IMG/VR virus record: IMGVR_UViG_3300044800_000035 | Span: 1-26,261 of that record | Source: a virus | DNA length: 26,261 nt | Reading direction: 5' to 3' (one strand) | Part shown: in pieces, positions 1 to 9,320 of the stretch | Numbering within the stretch: position 1 is the first letter of the stretch | Layout of the letters: each line of letters opens with the position of its first letter | The notes under the pieces: model-generated | The model's database searches: none | What the model saw: the letters and a program-made list of their open reading frames with translations, nothing else | What the model was told of the DNA's origin: nothing | Translations under genes and position numbers: made by a program

Positions 1-11
1 ATAAATGGCAT
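1..11 (-). CDS. Start of a gene running off the left edge
   Basis: Only the first codons are present: an ATG at 11-9 followed by codons for Pro and Phe. An AGGAGAG ribosome-binding site (complement of 17-23) lies five bases upstream. It follows the fibre-like gene (34-930) in the same direction and is probably the next gene of the tail or lysis operon. Its product cannot be identified from this fragment. Confidence 0.55.
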
Positions 12-33
12 TTATTCTCTCCTATCGTATGGC

Positions 34-930
34 TTACGGCGTCACTTCGGCTATGGTCATATACGTCCTCGACGTTGTATTAAACAGGTCGCCAGCGCCT
101 CTTCGATTCCAATAAAAATAACCGCTGTCCGAAACCGCTACGCGCAGACTGAAGGTAATGGGGCTTGTGCCCCCGGCTGCGATAGCATACCGGAGCGCCA
201 TTCCGCCCGTATAATTCGCGGCGGCTGGTCCTAAGCTTGCGATTGACAGGGCGTTATTTGACGCAGCGGGAATAAAAAGCGCCATAATCCCCACCTGCCC
301 TGTGGTCGTATCCATCATCGGCATTATGACATCAACCCGCAATATGTTTGCTGCATTCCATGGCGTGATCGTTCCGGTAAGAATTTCCGTCATTTCTGCT
401 GCCTGCGGTATGGTATTGTCATACGGGACGACAACATTCGTGCTTCCAGAGCTGGTCAAGATTGCGTCTATTATTTGGACAACTTTCCCGCTGCTGCTCC
501 CAGCGCCAGAACCTATCCGTTCATCCGTGATATTCGCGTTCAGGATTGATACTTGCCCGACGACGAGCGCGATCTGCGCCACTGGCAGCTTGTTGGCTGT
601 TATCACAGGCGGCGATGGGCTTCCAGCCTCAGCGCCGGGTATGATCGAGAGGGCTCCAGTAGTTGTATCTATGACAGCGCGGTCAATACGGGGATTTGAA
701 ACAGGTGCCGTGATCGCTCCAGACACTTGAGCGGATTGCGCGACGATGGCTCCGCTGACGAACAATGCTCCTGCGTCAATCGTGACTGTCATCGCTGCCG
801 GTGACGATTGGTGCGGCGCGAACATCGCTGCGATCCGCGCCATGACCTGCACATTCCCGTCGAGTTTCGTCTTGTAGGTAGTTGAATCGTCTATCGTGTA
901 ATTGTTCTGCGCGAAAGTTGCTACTCCCAT
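34..930 (-). CDS. Tail fibre/appendage-like structural protein
   Basis: A 298-aa protein, rich in Ala, Thr, Ser and Val and low in charged residues, as expected for a beta-rich virion appendage. Residues about 78-140 carry an arrangement often seen in phage fibre N-terminal regions: NPRIDRAVIDTTTG, then a proline-rich turn, then KLPVAQIALVVGQ and ITDER. The rest gives no catalytic motif. It lies three bases after the tail-tip gene (934-4266) and is transcribed with it, which fits a part that docks on the tail tip and contacts the host surface. The assignment rests on composition, the ITDER-type region and position. A different minor tail protein is possible. Confidence 0.6.
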   Translation of the reverse strand: MGVATFAQNNYTIDDSTTYKTKLDGNVQVMARIAAMFAPHQSSPAAMTVTIDAGALFVSGAIVAQSAQVSGAITAPVSNPRIDRAVIDTTTGALSIIPGAEAGSPSPPVITANKLPVAQIALVVGQVSILNANITDERIGSGAGSSSGKVVQIIDAILTSSGSTNVVVPYDNTIPQAAEMTEILTGTITPWNAANILRVDVIMPMMDTTTGQVGIMALFIPAASNNALSIASLGPAAANYTGGMALRYAIAAGGTSPITFSLRVAVSDSGYFYWNRRGAGDLFNTTSRTYMTIAEVTP

Positions 931-933
931 AAA

Positions 934-3900
934 TCACACTCCTTGAGCCTGCCAGTTGGCGGCACCGTCAACCGCTGTTCCGGCAGAGTTATATATAGTT
1001 AAAGTAAATCCGTTGACTGTCTGCGCGGAAGGCACGGCGACCAGGCCGGACGCACCTATTGCCGTGGCCTGTACGTTCGGCAGAAAATTAAATGGCGTTC
1101 CGTATGTAATCGCCGTTCCCAGGTGCGATACAGAAACTCCGATCCCCAGCGATGCTGGGTTAGGCTCCGTTCGTGTCGGCATGTCGAGCATCGGAATGAA
1201 TGAAGCGATGTAGGCGAGACCTACCGATGCCGTCAGGATAAATTCCATATCCACGGCGATTGCCGTGATGTCTCCCACGTCCCACGGCGTGAAAGCGTTA
1301 TAGGCAACGCCGTAAGCATGCCATTTAATATTCAGTTGTGGAGAGGCCACGCCCAATTCACCGGGCCCAAGATTTGAGACGAGCTGAGCGAGCGCCCTGA
1401 TTTTCTGATTTTGCGACAGGGTTTTCTCCGACGCGACGTAGGTATAAGTCGCATAGGGGACCGGGCAGAATTTATCGAATGTATTCCAGCCGTCACCGGA
1501 GGCAGGGCCCTGCGACAACGGGACGAGGACATTTGAGGGATGAACAATAAGATATGGCGCAGTCAATGCCAGCGAGACTTCATCAAAAAAGACTATTTGA
1601 CCATTCGTTTGCGCTATGAGACCGACGTAAATAGACGTGCAGCCCACGGGCGTTGTGAACTGAATTGGCTGAAGCGCACTCCACGTCACGCTGTTCGCAA
1701 AGTAGGTGTAATTCACGATGAATGCGGAATGAGTATTATCGTAAACCCAGTAACCCGCGATGTCGGAACCTGAATTGCACTTATATCTCAGCGCCAGATT
1801 ATAAAGCGCATTCGCTGTGACGGTAATTGGGGCAGACTGAAATGCACCACTCGGCGATGCCCCCGCCGTTACCTTAAGGCATCCGCCAGAATAACCGCCA
1901 GCGTCCCATGCAACCGTACCACTATTCCACCCTGCCCAGCCGGTTATGTTCGTGGCAAAGGTGCCGTTTGCAAAGAGGTTAAAAAGTCCCGGCCAGCCAA
2001 GCGTCGCCTCATCGGCCAACGTGATTACCGGGAAGTTCGGATTTGAAACAGTCATTGTATATGTCGCGGGCGTCTGTGAGTAATTCCCTGATTTATCAAT
2101 GGCGGCGATAAGGAAAGTCCATGATCCCGGCGCGACCTTCAGGCTTACGAGGTGTGTCCCCTTTTCAACCTTCGTGATCGGCGAGCCATCCCCCCATTTT
2201 GTATTTCCCGATTGATTATATCTGATCTCATACCCGGCAACTGCTGCGTCATTGATATTGTCCCACGAGAAGATGACGAAGACGCCATTCTGCGAGGCGT
2301 TAAAATTCTGGATATTGCCGGGAAACGACAGCCCCGCGCCAATGACGTAGGTATATGGGGAGACGTCGGCAAGGTTCTGGTTGGCGAGCTGGAAAGTGTT
2401 GAATGATAGAAATTTGAGATACAGCGTCTGCCCTATCAGGGAAGGGTCGAATGCAATTTTCGCAAGCTGGTCGTCAAGCCTGACAAACTGCGCATTTGTA
2501 AGATGAGGGGCAATCGCGGAGCCATAGCAGCCGCGCCGGAGGTAGGCAGTCAGGTTATAATGGTTTGCAGACGTCAGCGTGGCCGTCTGGTAGGAAATCA
2601 TTTCGCTGTCAACCAGGCAGAGCGTGATCTTGTTGTCGGCGTCCGCTTGCGTGCCAGAAAGCAATGCGCCATTGGAAGTTGTCAGGTCTACCGCGCATGT
2701 ATGTGTCGTATCGGGATCGGCACCGATTGCCAGCGGTGCCGTCAGGACTCCATATCTTGATGCCCCATAAAGGCGCGTGATAAATTTGTAAGATGATCCG
2801 GCGTCAGTCGAGGCATAGATATCGCAGCCGCCCCAGTTCACGCCTCCGGAGAGAGCGCACCATATTTCGTAACCCGTGGCTGTCAACGCGCCCGGAGCGT
2901 TGAAAATAACGGGAGTATTGACGTTCCCCGGCGCGACGTTGTAATTGACTGCATATCCGCTTCCAGCCTGTCTGCCGTAAGTCGCTGCATGGCCGACGCC
3001 TTGCGGAAAGTCCTCCGCCGTAACGTCAAGGTCCCAGTCCTCATTTTCATCAATCTGTATGATCCGGACTGGAAACTTATTCAGTCCGAGCGCCAAATCG
3101 GTAAGCGTCACAGTGTCCATCGGCTCAAGATGGCCATATTTCAGACCGCTTAACTGGAATTCATATTCATTCCTGATATAGAGCTGTCTTTGATGGATAA
3201 GCTGCGCGAGCGAGGCCGCTATGGACGCCTGGCAGATCGCATGATGCTGCTTTGTCGATGACGGCCTTTTTATATATAGGTCTATGCTGCCCTGGTCGTA
3301 GGCTTCCGCCACGCTGACATTGTAACCGTTTGCTCTGTCGAAGAACTCTACCTTGACATCATTCTCCGCCTGTGCAGGTGATTTCCTTGTCACCTTGATC
3401 GGATCAGCGGTATTGTCTCCAAGGAAATCATCATCCGTGAGATCGTAAAGCGGGGTCACGTTCGGCGTCCATGTCGTGCTGTTGGCCGTGACTGAAGTAT
3501 CGCCAAAGGGCACGATCCGCAACGTCTGGGCATCATGCCAGATGCACGTTGAATTTGATTGATCGAGAATATCCTGGATATGGTCTGCAAGGTTTTTCTG
3601 TTCTGTGAATGCCGGGCTCAGAAGGAAGTTTGACGCGAGGCAGTAAGTCGCGTAGTCAGAAACGTCCAGCGGGAAGGATGGAACCAGCCCAAACTTTGTG
3701 TTGGTAATCATCTGCGTGATGATGTCTGAGGGGTTCGCGTCGTTTAGGCCGCCGACTATATTTAATCCCTGTACTTCAAAGGTAAAATTAGGCAGGGCAT
3801 CAGACGTGCCGAGATCGAAGTTTGCACATTCCACGCCTGCGATACCGGGGTAATTCAATGCCTCGGTAGGATGATTCGATGTCATGTAGCCCCATACAGC

Positions 3901-4266
3901 CTGGGGATATGAGCCAGCGAAGCCCGTTAAGCCAAACGCAGTATATGAGGGCTCCAATGCTTTCCCCGCCCACGTTTGTAGGATATTCGTAATCAATCCT
4001 TCACAAAGCCCCATGATGAATGAGACGCTATACGTATAGGTGATATTCGGCGAGCCTCCGCCCCCTCCGCCCTTCCCTCCCCCGCCTGAGCTTGATGCAT
4101 GGGGCGTTGCGGTGAAATCGCCAGCCCAGAGAAGGTTTTCTGTAACGCGCGTTGTTCCGAATACCACAGGGATTACCATCCCGCTTGTCGATGTCTGGAT
4201 GCGCAGCGCGTTGTATGCGGGCGGCTGCTGGCTCAATGCTGGTTTTGATCCACCGAAAAGGCTCAT
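934..4266 (-). CDS. Tail tip / host-specificity (central fibre) protein
   Basis: An 1110-aa protein in the slot of lambda J or GTA gp15. The N-terminus (MSLFGGSKP) leads into a Gly-rich tract at about residues 58-73, also common in this family. Residues about 75-420 look like the baseplate-hub type tail-tip fold. Residues about 660-755 look like a fibronectin type III domain (features include VFVIFSWDN, YEIRYNQSG and IAAIDKSGNYS). Residues about 775-920 resemble a jelly-roll carbohydrate-binding module (NGTFATNITGW through FDEVSL). The C-terminus probably forms a fibre attachment or receptor-binding part. Its start overlaps the end of the NlpC/P60 gene by four bases. It is likely the main adsorption determinant. 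Domain calls are by eye, with no profile search. Confidence 0.82.
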   Translation of the reverse strand: MSLFGGSKPALSQQPPAYNALRIQTSTSGMVIPVVFGTTRVTENLLWAGDFTATPHASSSGGGGKGGGGGGSPNITYTYSVSFIMGLCEGLITNILQTWAGKALEPSYTAFGLTGFAGSYPQAVWGYMTSNHPTEALNYPGIAGVECANFDLGTSDALPNFTFEVQGLNIVGGLNDANPSDIITQMITNTKFGLVPSFPLDVSDYATYCLASNFLLSPAFTEQKNLADHIQDILDQSNSTCIWHDAQTLRIVPFGDTSVTANSTTWTPNVTPLYDLTDDDFLGDNTADPIKVTRKSPAQAENDVKVEFFDRANGYNVSVAEAYDQGSIDLYIKRPSSTKQHHAICQASIAASLAQLIHQRQLYIRNEYEFQLSGLKYGHLEPMDTVTLTDLALGLNKFPVRIIQIDENEDWDLDVTAEDFPQGVGHAATYGRQAGSGYAVNYNVAPGNVNTPVIFNAPGALTATGYEIWCALSGGVNWGGCDIYASTDAGSSYKFITRLYGASRYGVLTAPLAIGADPDTTHTCAVDLTTSNGALLSGTQADADNKITLCLVDSEMISYQTATLTSANHYNLTAYLRRGCYGSAIAPHLTNAQFVRLDDQLAKIAFDPSLIGQTLYLKFLSFNTFQLANQNLADVSPYTYVIGAGLSFPGNIQNFNASQNGVFVIFSWDNINDAAVAGYEIRYNQSGNTKWGDGSPITKVEKGTHLVSLKVAPGSWTFLIAAIDKSGNYSQTPATYTMTVSNPNFPVITLADEATLGWPGLFNLFANGTFATNITGWAGWNSGTVAWDAGGYSGGCLKVTAGASPSGAFQSAPITVTANALYNLALRYKCNSGSDIAGYWVYDNTHSAFIVNYTYFANSVTWSALQPIQFTTPVGCTSIYVGLIAQTNGQIVFFDEVSLALTAPYLIVHPSNVLVPLSQGPASGDGWNTFDKFCPVPYATYTYVASEKTLSQNQKIRALAQLVSNLGPGELGVASPQLNIKWHAYGVAYNAFTPWDVGDITAIAVDMEFILTASVGLAYIASFIPMLDMPTRTEPNPASLGIGVSVSHLGTAITYGTPFNFLPNVQATAIGASGLVAVPSAQTVNGFTLTIYNSAGTAVDGAANWQAQGV

Positions 4267-4706
4267 TCTATAAAATCCTTATACCGGAAAATCTTACGCT
4301 TCCTGTCTGCCAATGGAGACAGGCTTATATCTGCATAGGTCACGCATTTATCAGGGGCGGATGCGTGGATGATATTCGGCCAGTCCAGAATAATGCCGCT
4401 ATGGCTGTAAATCCGGCCCTGCTGAAACATGATCACGTCTCCGGGAAGGAACGGCGGATCTGTGATCTCGACTGCATGCTTCAGTATTGTTTCGAGAAAC
4501 CATTCCACAGAGCGATTGCACATGAAGTCCATGCTATAGTGATCAGGCTCAATATGGGGGATTAGTCCCACCTTCTCATAGACTTCAAGAAGGAACATTC
4601 CACAGTCCACACCCGCGCCTTTGACGCGGGCTTCGTGGTGCCAGGGTGTGCGCACCCACGTTTTTGCTTCATCAACTATTGCCTGCCTTAATTCTTTTTC
4701 ATTCAT
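4263..4706 (-). CDS. NlpC/P60-family tail peptidase
   Basis: A 147-aa cysteine peptidase expected to sit at the tail tip and cut peptidoglycan stem peptides during DNA entry. The likely nucleophile is Cys35 in GVDCG. The likely histidine is His102 in YSHSGII, with His114 in IIHAS as a further candidate polar residue. This is the usual NlpC/P60 order. An ATG 75 bases further upstream exists, but the ATG at 4706 overlaps the preceding stop as ATGA and begins just before the conserved domain, so I chose it. Its place between DUF2163 and the tail-tip protein matches lambda K and GTA gp14. It could also act as the lytic enzyme, but the context favours a virion role. Confidence 0.87.
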   Translation of the reverse strand: MNEKELRQAIVDEAKTWVRTPWHHEARVKGAGVDCGMFLLEVYEKVGLIPHIEPDHYSMDFMCNRSVEWFLETILKHAVEITDPPFLPGDVIMFQQGRIYSHSGIILDWPNIIHASAPDKCVTYADISLSPLADRKRKIFRYKDFIE

Positions 4707-5569
4707 CAGTATGCCGTCTCCGGTATGGGGATATAGGGAAAACCCCTGAAATTGGAGCCGTTCGAAAACTTGCTCGCGCATGTTGCCTTCTGATGATCGC
4801 AGCCAGGATAGATATTGAATGCGTCGGTAGCTATTGGGACGTTATTCAGCGGGAGAATCAGGTTAACAATGCCGTTCGTATGCAGGAAGGATTTGATCGT
4901 TCGCGTGATCCCGGAGTTGAGTCCGGACGTGAATTTGATTACACCGAGGTCATGGTAGCCATCTACTTCTGGCCTGTTCGTTGAAAAGCTGTTGACAGTG
5001 AGCGTTCCGGCAATGACGAGACCCGTGTTCGTAAATGACGACTTTACTACTCCACATCCTGCGCCATATAGCGACCAGACGCATCCCGGCTGATAGACAT
5101 TCACTGGCCACGGGGATTGCAGCAACTCAAGCTGGCTGAGCACCTTGAGCTTTGCATATGTCCTTCCCATTTCGATGTCAGAGACGACGCCGGTGAACAG
5201 ATTATAACCGCCCGTTGCCGTAGCACCCCATGAAGGATAGAACACGCGCTCTAATTTCACGGTAGCACCATCGAGAGCGCCGTTCCGGCAGGCGGCCAGA
5301 AAAGCGATACCTCCTATCAGGGCGGCTGCCGTAGGATATACATCGATCCCTAACTCATCAACTTCGAGCCCGCGCATTTGCGTTATCTTGCTGCGTTTCA
5401 AAAGCAGGCCGGCAGACAGGAAGGTATCGCCGCTCCAGACAACATCAGTATCGAGCGTCGTATAATATAGGACAGTCCCGTCGAGCAGGGTCAGCGTGAA
5501 GACCTCAGCCACATAGAATTGGCTGCTGTTCTGCAATAAGGTAATCAGGCCTCCGGCTACCGTCTTCAT
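4706..5569 (-). CDS. DUF2163 / BR0599-type minor tail protein
   Basis: A 287-aa protein of the DUF2163 family, corresponding to GTA gp13 and functionally to lambda gpL. It is a tail-tip hub component that often carries cysteines for an iron-sulphur cluster. The C-terminal half has the typical cysteines: YQPGCVWSLYGAGCG (about residues 158-172) and YPGCDHQKATCASKF (about 254-268), followed by NFRGFPYIP. Cluster binding is known for related tail-tip proteins and is only inferred here. The start overlaps the DUF2460 stop (TAATG) and the stop overlaps the NlpC/P60 start (ATGA), so the three are likely translationally coupled. Confidence 0.85.
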   Translation of the reverse strand: MKTVAGGLITLLQNSSQFYVAEVFTLTLLDGTVLYYTTLDTDVVWSGDTFLSAGLLLKRSKITQMRGLEVDELGIDVYPTAAALIGGIAFLAACRNGALDGATVKLERVFYPSWGATATGGYNLFTGVVSDIEMGRTYAKLKVLSQLELLQSPWPVNVYQPGCVWSLYGAGCGVVKSSFTNTGLVIAGTLTVNSFSTNRPEVDGYHDLGVIKFTSGLNSGITRTIKSFLHTNGIVNLILPLNNVPIATDAFNIYPGCDHQKATCASKFSNGSNFRGFPYIPIPETAY

Positions 5570-6222
5570 TATCTGAATGACTCCAGCGTTATTTTTTTAA
5601 GTTCCCATAAATTATACATGAACATGTTCCACGCATCAGACGCGCCCGCTCCGTATTCCATAAAGCAGACCCTTTCGTAATAAGAGAAGTCGGCGGTAAT
5701 TGCATAAGCGCCCGGGATGTGCCCCGCCTTGAACGTCAGGATAGCACCGTTGAAATAGCTGATGTTGCCGAGGGTATCCTTGATGTCATAATAAGAAGGG
5801 CTTTGGAGAACGCCATTGACGTATATATTCAACACCGGAGTGGGACTAAGCGGAGGCATGACATCAGGCTGGGGCTCTGTAAACCCGCCATATGTTCTGA
5901 TCAGCGGAAAGGCCGCCGTTACTCCATTGCCGACCCCGATTGCCTGCCCGGTAATGATATTGTCGGAGGGCTCGATATAAAGAAAACTGTCAAACGCACC
6001 TTGACGCGAAAGATAAAACCCCATGAGCGTTCTCAGTTCATTGTGAGCAACGTCATCGCGGAGAATTTCATAAGATAGGTCGTATTGATATAATGGGTAT
6101 TGATAAAATGCCGTCCTGAATGATCTGCCGGATGTTGCCATCTGTGTGCGCGTCGAGAAGAGGGGAACTTTTGTTTGATTCCATTTTAGTCCCGGCAATG
6201 ACGGAAACACGAGATTAGACAT
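5569..6222 (-). CDS. DUF2460 distal tail protein
   Basis: A 217-aa protein of the DUF2460 family (GTA gp12), which forms the distal tail ring joining the tube to the tip. Recognisable features are FPSLPGLKWNQTKVPLFSTRTQ near the start, the YDLSYEILRDD and GFYLSRQGAFDSFLY segments (about residues 47-82), and the final ERVCFMEYGAG. It starts two bases before the end of the tape-measure gene region and overlaps the next gene by one base (TAATG). The family call is confident. The ring role is taken from the GTA structure. Confidence 0.85.
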   Translation of the reverse strand: MSNLVFPSLPGLKWNQTKVPLFSTRTQMATSGRSFRTAFYQYPLYQYDLSYEILRDDVAHNELRTLMGFYLSRQGAFDSFLYIEPSDNIITGQAIGVGNGVTAAFPLIRTYGGFTEPQPDVMPPLSPTPVLNIYVNGVLQSPSYYDIKDTLGNISYFNGAILTFKAGHIPGAYAITADFSYYERVCFMEYGAGASDAWNMFMYNLWELKKITLESFR

Positions 6223-6224
6223 TT

Positions 6225-8525
6225 TTACATCCTTATTCCCAGGCTTCTTGCGCTCCCTTTTAGCCCCTTGAGCACCTTGCGCCCTTCCCTGCTCATGAAC
6301 GATTTCGAGTCGAGGGCGGTAACGTGATAAGTGTCTCCACTTCCCCTTCCGCCACTCCCTCCCGCGATAAGATTACTGAGCCCCGCTGCAAAATCAGGAG
6401 GCAGCACCATCTCTCCAGCGTGTACGTTTGCCATCATGTCTTTCGGAACCCAGCCGCCCTGGCCAAAAGAAGCCATGGCGATAAACGGTGCCATTGATGC
6501 GAAAACCGCCGCCGCGACTGCCGGGGCAGCAGGCCCGGCAAAAGAGGCCGCAGACGTTGCAGCTACCGCAGCATTGGAGGTTGCCCTGCCGACATTTGCC
6601 ACTGATTGGACTGCATCTTCCTCTACTTCTATTGCCTCTTCTTCGGCAGCCGTGGTGATCCCCAGCGCGACAAGCGCCTGTGAAACCATTTCCGACACGT
6701 TTAGCTTTGCAAGCTGCGTTGAAGTCCAGTCCTTGAGCGACTTCACGCCGAGGTCAACAAACGATGCCAGGATGGACTGCCCCAGCCTATTCACAGCCTG
6801 CTGCAGCGTCGTAGTGCCCAGGATCATGCCTTGTATGGATGTGCTGATGGCCGACTGAATAGGCGAAAGGAGTGTATCAAAGGTCTTTTTCGTCTCGATG
6901 GAGAGCTTGTCATTCAGGGCAGTAATTTTTTCATTATGCTTTTGCGTGTTCGCCTCTACCTGCTCGTGCACCTTCTGCCAGATCGCCGGGTATTTTTCAG
7001 CCAGTGCTTCAAGCTCTGAGAAATTCTGCGTCTGAATTTCAAAGAGATTGTTCTGAACTTCCTGCTCTTGCCTTATCTGTTCCTTTGCCGATATCTCGCC
7101 GAGCCTGAACTTCGTGTCGATCTCCCGCTGTTTGGCAGCAGCGGCTTCTTCTGCCAGTTTATTCGCGGACGCAATCCGCGTCTCTTCGTCCCTGATTCCC
7201 TGCTGGACTTCCCGCTTGTCGAGTTCGAAGAGCTGGTGATTGATCTGGAAGAGGTCGTTGTTGTTTTTCGTCGCCAGCGCTTTCTTGCTTTCCCAGAAAG
7301 CCCTTTCCTCGTCTATGGAGAAATCAAAATAAGCCTTCTGATCCATCTTCTTCTGCTCAAGCTCGTCCCGCCATTTCGCCATGTCGGATGAGGCGTCTTC
7401 TTTCGCCTTGTCCGGCTCCGTAAAGCTCTTCGTGCCCTTGCCGGGGCCTGCCGTTGATGCAGCAGGAGCTTTGCCTGGCATCCATATCTGTTCAAGGCGC
7501 TTCGCTGATTTCTCAGCGTCGGTAACAATGGATTCCATCATCGCCTTGACATCGGTCTTTGCGTTGGAAACGCCACCTTTGAGAGCGCCCCAGGCACCCG
7601 AAAAATCACCCTTCACGACCAGCATTACAGCCTTCGCCACGGATGCAACAATATCGCCTATGGCATACAGGGTGCCAAGTATGACCGTTCCCGCTATCTG
7701 TACGGAAAGCCTCAGTCCCTCAAAGACTGTCATGAATGCCTTTACCGCACCCATGATGTAGGGCATCGTAGTGCCGGCCAGTTCACCAAGCGCCCCCGCG
7801 AGAGAAACAATCGTAGGCAGCATCTCGTTTCCGATCTGGACCTTGACAGCATCAAATATGATTCCGAGAATATTTAACTGGTAAGACATCTGCTTCGTCT
7901 GCTGCGCTGCGTCACCGCCGATGACAAGCCCATACCTCTCTGCAATTTCCGTGGCCCGCTTCATCATGTCCTGATTGAGGTTAAGATATTTATAGACTTC
8001 CGCGGCACCGCGTCCGAACGCATAGAGGGCAAACTGGTTTCGATCAGCGCCCTCTTTGTACTCACCCATTGTCTTGATTGTGTTCTCGAAGATTTCCTGC
8101 TGGCCGAGCAGATGGCCGTTGCCGTCTTTCAGGACAACACCAAGCTGCTGGAGGGCATCGGCATTGCTTTTTATGTGCATGCCGAGGCGCATGTTCATGG
8201 CGGCATATTCTTCGGTAGTGCCGCCGATGATCTTGATCGCCGTGGACAGCACAGATGCCTGCTCAGTCGTAACGCCCATGACACGCGATAACGAGATGAT
8301 GCTGGCATTATAAGACGTGGCGGCGTCTATGGCGGATTTCATCGCACCGACAGAGAGCACGCCCGCAAGCAACCCGCCGAGCTTGCCGATAACGTCATTG
8401 AGCCCGGTTGTGGAGTCCTTGATCTTGTCGCACGCCTGCGCGAACGCAGCAGCGCCCTGCTCCGATCCGGTCTTTATGCCATCCGCCTCAGCGGTTATTT
8501 TTACTTTGAGTTCCTGGTCAGACAT
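6225..8525 (-). CDS. Tail tape measure protein
   Basis: A 766-aa tape measure protein. Hydrophobic Ala/Gly-rich segments occur at about residues 48-65, 270-305 and 650-690. A long charged helical region at about 375-570 (many KE, QQ and EE pairs) is predicted coiled coil. Near the C-terminus is the common motif GGWVPKDMMANVHAGEMVLP. It sits between the chaperone genes and the distal tail genes, as in siphophages. No peptidase motif is visible, so it appears to act only as a ruler and DNA-ejection factor. By the usual scaling of about 1.5 angstrom per residue it implies a tail of roughly 115 nm, which is an inference. Confidence 0.9.
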   Translation of the reverse strand: MSDQELKVKITAEADGIKTGSEQGAAAFAQACDKIKDSTTGLNDVIGKLGGLLAGVLSVGAMKSAIDAATSYNASIISLSRVMGVTTEQASVLSTAIKIIGGTTEEYAAMNMRLGMHIKSNADALQQLGVVLKDGNGHLLGQQEIFENTIKTMGEYKEGADRNQFALYAFGRGAAEVYKYLNLNQDMMKRATEIAERYGLVIGGDAAQQTKQMSYQLNILGIIFDAVKVQIGNEMLPTIVSLAGALGELAGTTMPYIMGAVKAFMTVFEGLRLSVQIAGTVILGTLYAIGDIVASVAKAVMLVVKGDFSGAWGALKGGVSNAKTDVKAMMESIVTDAEKSAKRLEQIWMPGKAPAASTAGPGKGTKSFTEPDKAKEDASSDMAKWRDELEQKKMDQKAYFDFSIDEERAFWESKKALATKNNNDLFQINHQLFELDKREVQQGIRDEETRIASANKLAEEAAAAKQREIDTKFRLGEISAKEQIRQEQEVQNNLFEIQTQNFSELEALAEKYPAIWQKVHEQVEANTQKHNEKITALNDKLSIETKKTFDTLLSPIQSAISTSIQGMILGTTTLQQAVNRLGQSILASFVDLGVKSLKDWTSTQLAKLNVSEMVSQALVALGITTAAEEEAIEVEEDAVQSVANVGRATSNAAVAATSAASFAGPAAPAVAAAVFASMAPFIAMASFGQGGWVPKDMMANVHAGEMVLPPDFAAGLSNLIAGGSGGRGSGDTYHVTALDSKSFMSREGRKVLKGLKGSARSLGIRM

Positions 8526-8529
8526 GGCA

Positions 8530-8718
8530 TTACTTCTTCAATGCGCTCGCCATATTTGCGGCCTTGTCCTTAACTGCCTGAACGTCTGCTTTGATTTTGC
8601 CGACGTCTTCTCCGGCAGTTTTCAGGGCATCCTCAACCTTTGCCTGGTTGTTCCGGTAAGCGAGAACGGCGATGATAGCCACAATGATCAAAATGATTAT
8701 TCCGATGATCCAGTACAT
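8530..8718 (-). CDS. Small membrane protein with coiled-coil tail
   Basis: A 62-aa protein with one N-terminal membrane helix (residues 3-21, IIGIIILIIVAIIAVLAY) followed by a charged Lys/Asp/Ala helix (about 26-62) that looks like a coiled coil. A strong GGAGG site lies just upstream of the ATG at 8718, inside the end of the chaperone gene, so it overlaps that gene by 22 bases. It lies directly before the tape measure. Its function is not known. It could be a membrane partner of the tail or an early-expressed host-membrane protein. The one-helix layout also resembles some spanin or holin accessory proteins, but no lysis gene is nearby. Confidence 0.7.
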   Translation of the reverse strand: MYWIIGIIILIIVAIIAVLAYRNNQAKVEDALKTAGEDVGKIKADVQAVKDKAANMASALKK

Positions 8719-8960
8719 TTCCGATCCTCCTTTTTTATGGTCTTGACTGCGAACCCCGCAGCCGCAAAATCTCCGATTATGTCTTCCAAGTCGTGGCTGC
8801 TCTTGGCGGCCAGCCCCTTCTTTGAAGACTTCACGCCCATAAAAGCGGCGAGAAGTATATGCACCGGGGGGTGATCTCCCCAGTAGTCGAGCATTCCATA
8901 AAGGCGGGGCAAGGTCATGTACTCGTCAATGTACTCCCACGACCAGCCCGTTATCGTCAT
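8697..8960 (-). CDS. Second tail assembly chaperone-like protein
   Basis: An 87-aa protein beginning MTITGWSWEYIDEYMTL. The Trp-Ser-Trp-Glu-Tyr opening and the DHPPVHILLAAFMG segment (residues 29-42) resemble the short downstream chaperone reading frame seen before tape measure genes in many tailed phages. Its ATG overlaps the stop of the upstream chaperone (ATGA at 8960-8957), so it is likely made by coupled reinitiation and not by frameshifting. It probably helps assemble the tape measure. The homology call is by motif memory and position. Confidence 0.65.
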   Translation of the reverse strand: MTITGWSWEYIDEYMTLPRLYGMLDYWGDHPPVHILLAAFMGVKSSKKGLAAKSSHDLEDIIGDFAAAGFAVKTIKKEDRKCTGSSE

Positions 8961-9307
8961 GAGGTGGGTATAGACAGCTTCCCAGCCTGGCCAAGCCCCG
9001 CCAGCATTTCCCCCGCCGCCCTGGCCATCCCCGATGTATTCATAACCGCTTCGATAATCGGTAGGAGATTTCCAAGGTCAACCATATCTTCAACCTGCCC
9101 AACCGTAAGATCAGGGTAATTGCGCGTCATGGCTGCGTGGATTATTCTGAGCATGATCTGCGGGCGCTCATTCGGATCGGTATCCTTACTGCTAAGCGCC
9201 TTCATATCATTCTCGTGTTTGCGAACCTGGCCCAGCGACAAAGGAGGAATGATGTATTCCTCCCCGCCGATAGTTATCTTGAAGCCGTCAAATTTCACGT
9301 TCCCCAT
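8957..9307 (-). CDS. Tail assembly chaperone
   Basis: A 116-aa protein in the position of lambda gpG: after the tail tube gene and before the tape measure. The body reads as a mixed N-terminal strand part (VKFDGFKITIGGEEYIIPPLS) and helical middle with YPDLTVGQVEDMVDLGN, a pattern common in this group. I use the ATG at 9307, 13 bases after the tube stop, because AGGAGG lies just upstream. A longer ATG frame would begin inside the tube gene. It should bind the tape measure C-terminal parts during tail assembly and is not expected in the mature virion. Confidence 0.75.
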   Translation of the reverse strand: MGNVKFDGFKITIGGEEYIIPPLSLGQVRKHENDMKALSSKDTDPNERPQIMLRIIHAAMTRNYPDLTVGQVEDMVDLGNLLPIIEAVMNTSGMARAAGEMLAGLGQAGKLSIPTS

Positions 9308-9320
9308 GCACTGCCTCCTA

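Noticed and set aside
8950-8970. Possible programmed frameshift joining the two tail chaperone frames.
   Set aside because: No slippery heptamer of the usual X-XXY-YYZ form is seen near the junction. The stop and start overlap as ATGA, which explains the second product by reinitiation.
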